A stretch of DNA of 64,000 nucleotides from Pseudoduganella flava. Its GTDB lineage: Bacteria > Pseudomonadota > Gammaproteobacteria > Burkholderiales > Burkholderiaceae_D. Both the position numbers and the translations under genes were made by a program. The notes beneath the pieces were generated by a model, which saw nothing but the letters and a program-made list of their open reading frames with translations, did not search any database and was not told the origin of the DNA. This document shows positions 33,636 to 42,500 of the stretch, in pieces. The stretch lies in the NCBI RefSeq assembly GCF_007830495.1, contig NZ_VLKW01000011.1, positions 207,748-271,747 of the forward strand, given 5' to 3'. The first letter of the stretch is position 1; each line of letters starts with the position of its first letter.

Positions 33636-35593
33636 GAACGCAGTTCCAGCAGGGCGGGCTGCTGCGGATCGTGTCGCCGTTCGGCGCCGACGACCTGCTG
33701 CTGGACCGCGTCGAAGGCAGCGAGGGCATTTCCGAGCCGTTCCGCTTCCATCTGACGATGCGTTCCGGCAGTACGGCGCTCGACCCGGCCGCCGCGATCG
33801 GCAAGGAGATGAACGTGACGATCGCCGCGCCGGGCGGCGCCAATCGCCACCTCGGCGGCGTCGTGGCGCGCTTCGTGCAGACGGGCCAGGACCACGACTT
33901 CGCCGTCTACGAGGCCGAGCTGGTGCCCACGCTGTGGCTGCTGACCCTGGCGCGCGACCGGCGTATCTACGCCAACCAGACGACCGATGCGATCGTCTGC
34001 GACGTGCTGGCCCAATTCGGCGTGCAGTACGACTCGAAGCTGGCCGGCACCTATCCGCAGCGCGACTACTGCGTGCAATACGACGAGACGGCGTTCGACT
34101 TCGTGGCGCGGCTGATGGAGCACGCGGGCATCGCCTATTACTTCACGTTCGACGCCAGCGGCCACCGGATGGTGCTGGCCGACGATCCGGCCCACTTCGC
34201 CGAGTGCGCCGGCGGCGCCGCGCTGCGCTACTGGCCCGGCACCGGGCTGACGCAGCCTGGCGACGCCGTCACCCGCTTCGTGCACGAACACCGGCTCGTG
34301 ACGCGCGAAGCCACCGTCAGCGACTACGACTTCCGCACCCCGGATACGTCGCTCGAGGGCAGCGGCACGGGTGACGCCGGCAAGGGCGCGATCTACGAGT
34401 TCGCCGGCGGACAGACGACGGTGGCGCAGGCCCAGGCGCTGGCCCGGCTGCGCGTCGAGGCGGCGCAGGTGGATGCGCGCGCGCTCCACGGCGACAGCAA
34501 CTGCCAGGCGGTGGCCGCCGGCACGCGCTTCACGCTGTCCGGCCACTTCGTGCCGGCGCTGAACGGCGCGTTTGTACTGCGCCGCGTGCACCACGTGGCG
34601 CACGGCGGCGGTTACCAGAACACATTCGAGGCGTTTCCCGCCGCGGTGCCGTTCCGCCCGGCCGTCGTCACGCCGCGCCCGCGCGCCACCGGCTGCGAGA
34701 CGGCCGTCGTGGTCGGGCCGGACGGCGAGGAGATCTGGACCGACCGGCATGGCCGCGTGAAGGTGCGTTTTCCGTGGGACCGCGGCGCGGCCGATCCGGA
34801 GCGCGCGCCGTGGGTGCGCGTGGCGCAGCCGGCCGCCGGCAGCGGTTTCGGCGCGCTGTTCCTGCCGCGCGTGGGCCACGAGGTGGTGATCGCGTACGTC
34901 GACGGCGATCCGGACCGGCCGCTCGTCACCGGCTGCGTCTACAACGGGAACAACACCACGCCTGCCGCGCTGCCGGCGGACCAGACGCAGACGATCCTGC
35001 GCACCCGTTCGTCGAAGGAAGGCACGGCCGGTAACGAGCTGCGCTTCGAGGACAAAAAAGATGCCGAACAGCTGTATCTGCACGCGCAAAAGGACATGCT
35101 GACGGAGATCGAGAACGCGCTGACCACCACCGTGCGCAAGGGCGCGCAGGTGCACACGCTGGAGGAGGGCGACCGCACGGTCGAACTGAAGAAGGGCAGC
35201 GAAACGCACACGGTGGCCGGCAAGCGCGCCGTGACGGTGAAAGGCGCCGAGACGCATGCGAACGACGCGGCGTTCACGCATACGGTGAAAGGCGACTACG
35301 CGCTGACGGTGGACGGCAGCCTGACGATCACGGTGACGGGCGCGCTGAAGCTGGTGACGAAGGATGCGCTGGCGCTGGAGGCGGCGCAGGCGCTGTCGGC
35401 GAAGGCCGGCACGGCGCTCGCCTGCGAGGCGGGCACCGACCTGACGAACAAGGCCGGCAAGGCGCTGCTGCACAGCGCGGGCCTGAAGATCGAAAGTAAA
35501 GCCACGATCATCAACAGCAAGGCCGATGCCGCGCACACGGTGGAGGCGGGCGCCAACCTGACGCTCAAGGGCGCACTGGCGAAGGTGAACTAG
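33632..35593 (+). CDS. vgrG: T6SS spike protein VgrG (TssI)
   Basis: 653 residues. A gp27-like N-terminal part (FGADDLLLDRVEGSEGISEP, YCVQYDETAFDFVARLMEHA) is followed by the gp5 OB-fold region (IWTDRHGRVKVRFPWDR, WVRVAQPAAGSGFGALFLPR, HEVVIAYVDGDPDRPLVTGC). The C-terminus is a valine/threonine-rich beta-helix with short repeats (HTVAGKRAVTVKGAETH). It stops at normal length with no extra effector domain, so cargo is presumably delivered by separate proteins. The next two genes (YwqK-like and DUF4280) follow without a gap. Confidence 0.96.
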   Translation: MRTQFQQGGLLRIVSPFGADDLLLDRVEGSEGISEPFRFHLTMRSGSTALDPAAAIGKEMNVTIAAPGGANRHLGGVVARFVQTGQDHDFAVYEAELVPTLWLLTLARDRRIYANQTTDAIVCDVLAQFGVQYDSKLAGTYPQRDYCVQYDETAFDFVARLMEHAGIAYYFTFDASGHRMVLADDPAHFAECAGGAALRYWPGTGLTQPGDAVTRFVHEHRLVTREATVSDYDFRTPDTSLEGSGTGDAGKGAIYEFAGGQTTVAQAQALARLRVEAAQVDARALHGDSNCQAVAAGTRFTLSGHFVPALNGAFVLRRVHHVAHGGGYQNTFEAFPAAVPFRPAVVTPRPRATGCETAVVVGPDGEEIWTDRHGRVKVRFPWDRGAADPERAPWVRVAQPAAGSGFGALFLPRVGHEVVIAYVDGDPDRPLVTGCVYNGNNTTPAALPADQTQTILRTRSSKEGTAGNELRFEDKKDAEQLYLHAQKDMLTEIENALTTTVRKGAQVHTLEEGDRTVELKKGSETHTVAGKRAVTVKGAETHANDAAFTHTVKGDYALTVDGSLTITVTGALKLVTKDALALEAAQALSAKAGTALACEAGTDLTNKAGKALLHSAGLKIESKATIINSKADAAHTVEAGANLTLKGALAKVN

Positions 35594-36280
35594 ATGGACG
35601 GCGTGCCGACGACGATCGAGGAGCGGGACGACACGGGCCGGCTGCTGCTGCGCTGCGCGATGGCCGGCGGTGCGCTGCACGGCGACTATGAGGAGTACGG
35701 CCCGGCCGGACTGCCGGCGCTTGCCGCGCACTTCGCGCACGGCAAGCTGCACGGCACGATGCGCGCCTACGGGCCGGATGGCGCGCTGGTGCAGCGCGGC
35801 GAGTTCCGCCACGGCGCGGCCCACGGCCTGATGGAGACGTTCGTCAACGGCCGCCGTGTGGCCGCGCAGGAGATGGCCGACGGCGTGGCCAGCGGCCCTT
35901 CGCTGTCGTACGACGAAGCGGGCCAGGTGACCGCGCGGCTGACGTTCGCCGCCGGCAAGCCCGATGGCCCGGCCACGTTCTACCACGAGGGCCGCGAGGT
36001 GCGCAGTGCGGTCTACCGCAACGGACTGCTGGATGGCGAAGCGGTGGACCGCGACGGGCACGGCACCGTGGTGCAGCGCTGCACCTACCGCGCCAATCTG
36101 CTGCACGGCGCGGTGCGGCGCTTCTGGCCCGATGGCGCCCTGATGGAGGAAGTGCACTACCGCGACGGCGTGCCGGTGGAGGAGCCGGCGCGCTACGACC
36201 GGCGCGGCAAGCGGATCGGCCACGCGGAGGCGGCGCCGGCCCTGTTCGAACGGATCAAGGCATTGCTGCGGGGGGAATGA
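35594..36280 (+). CDS. MORN/YwqK-like repeat protein
   Basis: 228 residues built of MORN-variant repeats of ~22 residues: GGALHGDYEEYGPAGLPALA, HGKLHGTMRAYGPDGALVQR, HGAAHGLMETFVNGRRV and NLLHGAVRRFWPDGALMEEV. Repeats like these define YwqK-family proteins, some annotated as antitoxins. The gene begins directly at the vgrG stop and overlaps the DUF4280 gene, so it is part of the spike module. It may be an adaptor or an immunity-type protein for cargo carried on this VgrG. The specific role is inferred only from position. Confidence 0.8.
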   Translation: MDGVPTTIEERDDTGRLLLRCAMAGGALHGDYEEYGPAGLPALAAHFAHGKLHGTMRAYGPDGALVQRGEFRHGAAHGLMETFVNGRRVAAQEMADGVASGPSLSYDEAGQVTARLTFAAGKPDGPATFYHEGREVRSAVYRNGLLDGEAVDRDGHGTVVQRCTYRANLLHGAVRRFWPDGALMEEVHYRDGVPVEEPARYDRRGKRIGHAEAAPALFERIKALLRGE

Positions 36281-36666
36281 TGGGACAGCAGGTATGCGGC
36301 GGCGCGCTGCTCAAGTGCTCGTTCGGCGCGGCGCCCGGCACGCTGAACGTGCTGCCGCAAAGCGGCGTGACGACGGGCATGGCGGCCGCGTCGATCATGG
36401 ACAACAAGCCGATGGTGAACGTGACGTCGTTCGCGATGTGTTCGTCGCTCGGCAATCCGCAGGTGGCCGCCGCCACGGCGGCCGCGCAGGGCGTGCTGAC
36501 GCCGATGCCGTGCGTGCCGATGACGTCCGCACCGTGGACGCCCGGTGCGCCGACGGTGCTGGTGGGCGGCATGCCCGCGCTGAACGACGCGTCGAAGCTG
36601 ATGTGCACGGCCGGCGGCGTGATTGAAATCTCCGTGCCCGGTCAACTGACCGTGGCGATTCCGTGA
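36277..36666 (+). CDS. DUF4280 PAAR-like spike-tip protein
   Basis: 129 residues. Cys-rich family pattern: CGGALLKCSFGAAPGTL, NVTSFAMCSSLGNPQVAAAT, LTPMPCVPMTSAPWTPGAP and SKLMCTAGGVIEI. DUF4280 proteins are PAAR-like and are thought to cap the VgrG spike and carry effectors. ATG 36277 and ATG 36280 are both possible because the upstream stop overlaps them (ATGATG). No toxic extension is present. Confidence 0.85.
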   Translation: MMGQQVCGGALLKCSFGAAPGTLNVLPQSGVTTGMAAASIMDNKPMVNVTSFAMCSSLGNPQVAAATAAAQGVLTPMPCVPMTSAPWTPGAPTVLVGGMPALNDASKLMCTAGGVIEISVPGQLTVAIP

Positions 36667-36687
36667 CTTTACTTTGCGAGGCCGAAG

Positions 36688-36873
36688 ATGGAATTCCGAT
36701 TCAAATTCACCAAACGCCTGGTCGTGCTGGGGGTGCTGTGCGCCGTGGCGCTGGTCGTGCTGCTGCTCGCGCTGGGCTTCCAGATCGGCGTGCGGATGGC
36801 GGCCGAAACGGCCGGCCCGGCCTTGCCGGCGCCGCTCGAACGCGCCACGCCGGCGCCGAAGGCCGCGCCATGA
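36688..36873 (+). CDS. Small single-pass membrane protein
   Basis: 61 residues: a short basic N-terminus (MEFRFKFTKR), one strong membrane helix (LVVLGVLCAVALVVLLLALG, ~11-30) and an Ala/Pro-rich tail. It lies between the PAAR-like gene and tssJ and shares an ATGA overlap with tssJ, so it is translated with the membrane-complex genes. No family recognised. A TssJLM accessory is plausible. Confidence 0.6.
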   Translation: MEFRFKFTKRLVVLGVLCAVALVVLLLALGFQIGVRMAAETAGPALPAPLERATPAPKAAP

Positions 36874-37388
36874 CTAATGCGCTCGGCCGCATGGCGCTGG
36901 CGTTGCTCGCCGCGGCCGCGCTGGCCGGCTGCGGCGCGCTGTCCGGCGCGAAGGCGCTGGTGGGCCTGGCGCCGGCGCCCGTCAAGCCGGATTGGGCCAA
37001 CGTCACGCTGGCCGCCGCGCCGGATGCGAATGCCGACAGCGCGCTGGCCGTCGACATCGTGCTGGTCAAGGACCCGGCGTTGCTGGAGAGCCTGTCGGCG
37101 ATGTCGGCGGCGAAGTATTTCGGCGCGCGCGAGAACCTGCTGCGCACGTTCCCGGACGGGTTGACGGTGCTGGCCGTGGAGATCACGCCGGGGCAGCTGA
37201 TCCGCCTGCAGCCGGAGCGCTACCGCAAGGAGCGCGCGTGGGCCGCGCTGGCCTTCGCCAACTATGCGAATCCCGGCGAGCACCGGCTGCGCCTGGCGCT
37301 GGACCGGCCCAGCTGCGTGCTGCAGCTGAACGCCCAGGAGTTCGTCGCCGCCGGCATGGCCGGCACCACACCGGGCACCGCCCGTTGA
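36870..37388 (+). CDS. tssJ: T6SS outer-membrane lipoprotein TssJ
   Basis: 172 residues. Signal peptide with lipobox LAGC (Cys 21), then the TssJ transthyretin-like body with VTLAAAPDANADSALAVDIV, LLRTFPDGLTVLAVEITPG and GEHRLRLALDRPSCVLQL. Anchors the TssM periplasmic domain to the outer membrane. The start at 36870 overlaps the preceding small gene. tssK follows 13 bp after the stop. Confidence 0.9.
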   Translation: MTNALGRMALALLAAAALAGCGALSGAKALVGLAPAPVKPDWANVTLAAAPDANADSALAVDIVLVKDPALLESLSAMSAAKYFGARENLLRTFPDGLTVLAVEITPGQLIRLQPERYRKERAWAALAFANYANPGEHRLRLALDRPSCVLQLNAQEFVAAGMAGTTPGTAR

Positions 37389-37401
37389 ACGAGGAAGAAC
37401 C

Positions 37402-38730
37402 ATGATCGCCGAAGCACAGTTGTTGGACCGGATCCAGTGGCACGAAGGCATGCTGCTCGCGCCGCAGCAGTTCCAGCAGGAGAGCGCGCGGATCGACGCG
37501 CTGGTGGCGTGGCAGTCGCTCGCCGCGCAGCCGTGCGCATGGGGCGTGCGCCGCCTCGTCGTCGACGAAGCGCGCCTGACGACGGGCCTGCTGCGCATCC
37601 TCCTGCTGGAGGCGATCCTCCCGAACGGGATGCCGGTGTGCTACGACGCCACGCGCGCCCAGGACCGCCCGCTGGAGCTGGACCTGGCGCCGTTTGGCGC
37701 CGCGCTGGACGGCGGCGACCTGCCCATCCACCTGGCGGTCGGCGCGCTGCGTTCGCTGCGCCTGCCCGGCCAGCCGGCGATGTTCCGCGGTATCGACAGC
37801 GCGGCCGTGGACGACGAGGTCTCCGACGCGCTGGCCTGCGAGGTGCCGCGCATGGCCGCCAACCTGCAGCTGATCGCCGGCAAGGCGCCGGGACCGGCGT
37901 GGGTCGCGCTGCACCTGATGACGCTGCAGAAGGCCAACGAGATCGTGCGCCGCGCGCCGTTCTGGCCCGCGCAACTGGCGGTACCGGCCGATGCCGACCT
38001 GTGCCGCCGCGCGCGGGAGCTGGCGGCGCACATGCGCAGCAAGGCGGTATTCCTGGCGCGCCAGGGCACGGCGCCGTCGTCGCGCCTCGAGGACCGCCTC
38101 GCGGCGCTGGAACAGAAGGGCCGGCTCGCGAGCCTCGTGCAGCACCTGCCGTTGCTCGAAGCGGTGCTGGGCGACGCGACGATCCAGCCGCACGCGCTGT
38201 ACCTGGCGCTGTGCGCGCAACTGGGGCCGCTGGCGGCGCTGCGGCCCGGTGCCGTGCCGATCGCGCCGCCGCCGTACCGGCATGGCGACAGCTACGCGGC
38301 CTTCGACATGGTGCTGGGCGCGCTGGAAGACCTGGCCGGGGAGGTCAGCCAGGAGTGGCGGACCTGCACGTTCGCGTTCGACGGCCGCGCCTTCTCGCTG
38401 CCGCTGCGCCCGGAGTGGCTGGGCAAGCGCCTCGTGGTGGGCTTGCGGGGCCCGGGCGAGCGCGAGCTGACGCAGTGGATGGCCGGCGCCGTGATCGGCT
38501 CGCGCAACGTGTGGACGGCGCTGTGCGAGCGGCGCGTGCTGGGCGCCGGGCGCTCCCGCATCGACGCGGCGCCGGAACTTGGGCTGCGCGAAGGAACCGG
38601 CTACCTGCTGTACGCGATCGAGCCGGCGGCCGAATTCATCGTGGCCGAGCAGGCGCTCCAGGTCAGCAATATCAACGAACACGTGGCGGCCCACCGGCCG
38701 CTCGAACTTGTCCTCTTCATCAGGGGGTGA
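37402..38730 (+). CDS. tssK: T6SS baseplate-membrane linker TssK
   Basis: 442 residues. Signature opening RIQWHEGMLLAPQQFQQESA, and ending NINEHVAAHRPLELVLFIRG. Trimeric TssK connects the baseplate to TssL/TssM. AGGAA precedes the ATG at 37402. It is ordered J-K-L-M-A as in many loci. Confidence 0.96.
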   Translation: MIAEAQLLDRIQWHEGMLLAPQQFQQESARIDALVAWQSLAAQPCAWGVRRLVVDEARLTTGLLRILLLEAILPNGMPVCYDATRAQDRPLELDLAPFGAALDGGDLPIHLAVGALRSLRLPGQPAMFRGIDSAAVDDEVSDALACEVPRMAANLQLIAGKAPGPAWVALHLMTLQKANEIVRRAPFWPAQLAVPADADLCRRARELAAHMRSKAVFLARQGTAPSSRLEDRLAALEQKGRLASLVQHLPLLEAVLGDATIQPHALYLALCAQLGPLAALRPGAVPIAPPPYRHGDSYAAFDMVLGALEDLAGEVSQEWRTCTFAFDGRAFSLPLRPEWLGKRLVVGLRGPGERELTQWMAGAVIGSRNVWTALCERRVLGAGRSRIDAAPELGLREGTGYLLYAIEPAAEFIVAEQALQVSNINEHVAAHRPLELVLFIRG

Positions 38731-38732
38731 TC

Positions 38733-39533
38733 ATGACGAACCAATCGAATGAACGTGCGGCGGCCGGGCGGGACGACCTGGCGTCGAGCCAGTTCCGCCA
38801 CTTCGCCGCCGTGCTGGCGCAAGCGGCGCAGGCCGCCACCAGGCTGGGCGAGCACGAGGCGCAGGCGGGCGCCGAGGCGCTGTCGCGCCAGCTCGTGCAG
38901 CTGATCGAGCTGCACACGCTGGAAGCGGGCCGGCAGGGCGGCAAGGCGGGCCTGGACGCGGAATTGCAGGCCCGCTTCGTGAAGGCGGCACTGGCCGACG
39001 AGGTGCTGCTGCACACCGACTGGGCCGGCCGCCAGCACTGGCAGCATGTGCTGCTGGAGGCGACGCTGTTCAACACGGCCTACGCGGGCCAGCAGGTGTT
39101 CGCGGACATCGAGCAACTGCTGCGCGAGCGCGACGCGGGCCGGCGCGGCGTGGCCCGGCTGTACCTGCACCTGCTGTCGCTGGGCTTCCAGGGCCGCTAC
39201 CGCGGCAGCGCCGACCTCGGGCCGATCGCCGCCTGCCGCCGCGAGCTGTTCCAGCTGATCTACCAGCGCCCGGCGGATCTGGGCGGGCGCGACGCAGTGC
39301 TGGCGGAGCAACCCTATGCCAGTACGCTGACGTATGGCGGCGGGCGCCGGCTGCCGAAGCTGAGCCGGCGCGGCGTGATGCTCGCCGTCGCGCTGCTGCT
39401 GCTCCTCGGCGTGTCCGAACTCCTCTGGCTGTGGCAGTCGTGGCCCGTGCGCGACGCCGTCGACGCGCCGCTCGCCCAGCTCGCATCCGTTGCCGCGCCG
39501 GGCCGCGCCGCGTGGGAGACCGCATCATGCTGA
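38733..39533 (+). CDS. tssL: T6SS inner-membrane protein TssL (DotU-like)
   Basis: 266 residues. Cytoplasmic DotU domain (FVKAALADEVLLHTDWAGRQ, LYLHLLSLGFQGRYRG, RRELFQLIYQRPADL) and one C-terminal membrane helix near 213-233 (GVMLAVALLLLLGVSELLWL). No peptidoglycan-binding OmpA extension. Forms the inner-membrane part with TssM, whose ATG overlaps its stop. Confidence 0.94.
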   Translation: MTNQSNERAAAGRDDLASSQFRHFAAVLAQAAQAATRLGEHEAQAGAEALSRQLVQLIELHTLEAGRQGGKAGLDAELQARFVKAALADEVLLHTDWAGRQHWQHVLLEATLFNTAYAGQQVFADIEQLLRERDAGRRGVARLYLHLLSLGFQGRYRGSADLGPIAACRRELFQLIYQRPADLGGRDAVLAEQPYASTLTYGGGRRLPKLSRRGVMLAVALLLLLGVSELLWLWQSWPVRDAVDAPLAQLASVAAPGRAAWETASC

Positions 39534-42500
39534 ACGATCTCGCCGATAACGTGGCGATTGCCACGCTGCTGCTCGTCACGCTGCTGGTGGCGCTGCTGCT
39601 GGGGCTTGTCGTGGCGGCGGCGCTGCGCGGCACCGGCCAGGCCCCGCTGGGCGCCGACACGCTGCGCCGGTCGTTCCGCCGCGCCGTCAAGCTGATCGAG
39701 GGGAACCTCGCGGCGCGGGCCGAACGCTACACATTGCCGTGGGCGCTGCTGCTGAACGACAGCGCGGCGCGGCCGCTGCCGCTGGGCCAGGCCGGCATCC
39801 CCAGTGCGCTCGGTACCGACAGCGCGGCGACCGCCGCGGGGCACGGCATCGACTGGCATTTCTTCGACGCGGGCGTGGTCGTGCAATTGCAGGGGGAGCA
39901 CCTGGGCGCGCCCGATGCGCGCGGCGGCGTGTGGGACCACCTGCTGGGCCTGTGCCGCGGGTACCGGCCGCAGCGGCCGATCGACAGCATCGTGCTGGCT
40001 GTGCCGGCCGCGGCGCTGCTGGCCGCCGGCCCGGAAGAGCAGGCGGTCCTGACGGCGCGCGCTCAGGCGCTGCACCGGCGCCTGTGGCTGGCGCAGAACC
40101 GCCTGGCGCTGCGCATTCCCGTCTACCTGATCGTGACGGAATGCGACACGCTGCCCGGTTTCGCCGCGTTCGGGGCCGCGCTGCCGGATGCGCTGTGCCG
40201 CTCGATGCTGGGCTGGTCGGCACCGTTCGAGCTGGTGGCACCGTTCCGGGCCCAGTGGGTCGACGAGGCGGTCGACGAGATCGTCGGTGCCGCCGCCGAC
40301 CGCTGCGCCGAGCTGTGCGCGCTGGAGCCGGCCGGTGCCGACAGCGCCACGTACTTCATGCTGCCGGGCGAGCTGGAACGGCTGCGCGCCGGCCTGAAGC
40401 TGTTCTGCGAGGAGTTGATGCGGCCGAGCGCCTACCACGAGCCGTTCCTGCTGCGCGGCGTGTACCTGACGGGCGATCGGGGCGCGTCGGCCGCGCTGCT
40501 GGCCGGCACGGTGCAGCCACCGGGCGCCAGCGAGCTCGTGCCCGCCGCGATGGATCGCATGCCGGTGTTCCTGCGCGACGTCTTCGAGCGCAAGATCTTC
40601 GCCGAGGTGGGCCTCGTGCAGTCGTCGTCGCAGCGCCTGCGCCGGCCCGCCGCCACTCGCGCCGTGCACTGGGCCGCGCTGGCGGTGCCGGCCGTGTGGG
40701 CCGTCGGGCTTGTCGTGGCCACCGTGCGGCTCAACCACCTGGGCGACAGCCTGACCGGGTCGCTCCAGGCGCTCAATCGCGATACCCGCGCCAGCCTGCG
40801 CGCCGGGCAGGGCGGCGGCCTTGACGCGCAGCGCGGCCAGCAGCGGGCGACGGACGCGCTGCAGAACATCGAGCGGCTCGGGTCCGCCCATTTCAGCTCC
40901 GTGTTCATGCCCGGCTCGTGGCCCGTGTTCGACGACTTGCACCAGCGCGTGGTGCGCCGGCTCGAGCAGGGCTTTGCCGACAACGCGTTCGAGCCGCTGC
41001 GCCGCGCCGCGTTCCTGCGCGTCAGCCGGTTGACGGGCGTGCCCGTCGACAGCGCGACCGGTGCGCTGATCGGCGGCGCGCAGTGCAGCTTGCCGGCCGG
41101 TTGGCGCGAACAGACGGGGCTGCCGGCGCCCGCGGCGCTGAACCTGGAAGACCTGCCGCAGTACCGCGCCACGCTGGCGTACCTCGGCAAGCTCGACGAA
41201 CTCGATCGCGTACTGGCCGCGATGCTGCGCTTGAAGCGCGCCGAGTCCGGCCGGCCCGCGGGCGCCGACCTGGCCCTCGTCGTGCGCGTGTTGCTGGGCA
41301 CCGAGTTGACCGGCGGTGCGCCGGCCCGCACGGCCGCCGTGTTCCGCACGGTGGCGCAGCGCGAGCCGTCGCTGGCGCTTGAGCCGCTGCAGGCCGCATC
41401 GCGCTGCGCGTTGCGGCGCGCCGGCGAGGCGATGTACGAACGCCTGTTCGACGGGAATGGCTTGCTCGCCTCCGAGCGCACCTTGGGCACGAGCCTGGCG
41501 GCGCTGGCCGACGGCAGCGCGTTCGAGACGAGCCTGGCCGGCCACCTGCAAGTGTGGCACACGGTGCGCGACACGCTGGACCTGCAGCAAAGCCAGCTCG
41601 CCGGCGGCAAGGGCGCCTGGATGCACCAGGACGTGCTGACCCTGGGGCCGGGATACGACGCGCTGCTCGGGCGCATCGGCGCCAACGCGCTGCTGGGCAA
41701 GCCGGCCGTGCTGGAACACCAGCGCCTGGCGGCCGACGGTTTCGGGCGCTTCGCCGTCCTGTGGAACGCGGCGCTGTCCGCGCCGGGGCCATTGGCCGGC
41801 ACCGGCAGCGGCGCGGGCCTCGTGTGGACGGGCGCCGGCTGGGCCTTCAGCGCCGAGCGCAAGGCGCTGCACGAGGCGGTGGCCGGCCTCGTCGCGCAAC
41901 CGTTCATGACGGCGCCGCCGGAGAGCGCGTTCGCCACGGCCGGCAACGGCACCGTCGGGTGGGACAAGGCGCTGCTGGAACAGGCGCTGCACCTGCCCGA
42001 CGCGCGCCGCACGTTCCTGGCCGGTCCGTACGCGAAACTGCCGGCGGCGCTGCAGCACCCGGCCGGCGTGCTGGCCGACGAAGCGCTTGCCGCCACCGCG
42101 CAGAGCCTGTTGACGCGGGCGCTGAACGTGGTGCCCGTCGAGCTGCCGGGCAGTGGCGACGGGGAACGGGCCGCCGTGCTGCGAGTGCGCGCGTGGCTGC
42201 AGGAGATCGGCGCCGATCACGTGACGGCGGAGCTGGATGCCGTGCTGGCGCGCGACGCCGTGGCACGCCTGCTGCGTCTCGACGAGGCCTTCGCTGCGGC
42301 CGACGTGTTCGTGCCGAGGGACCGCGCGTTCGGCACGTGGAAGGGCGAGAAGGGGGCGCTGCTCGATGCGTTCGGCGCCGGCGACGCGGCGGCGCTCGGC
42401 GCCTACGTGGCGCAGCAGCAGGAATTCGTCGACACCGTGGCGCGGGAGGCCGAAGCCGTGCTGGCGCAGCTGGCGCGGGTGGCGGCCGGCCACCCGGTGG

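Noticed and set aside
33632..35593. Evolved VgrG with a C-terminal effector domain
   Set aside because: The C-terminus is only the short-repeat beta-helix; no catalytic motif or extra globular region is visible.
31002..36223. Long minus-strand frames opposite clpV and vgrG
   Set aside because: Same reason: antisense frames kept open by GC bias, with the conserved T6SS proteins on the plus strand.
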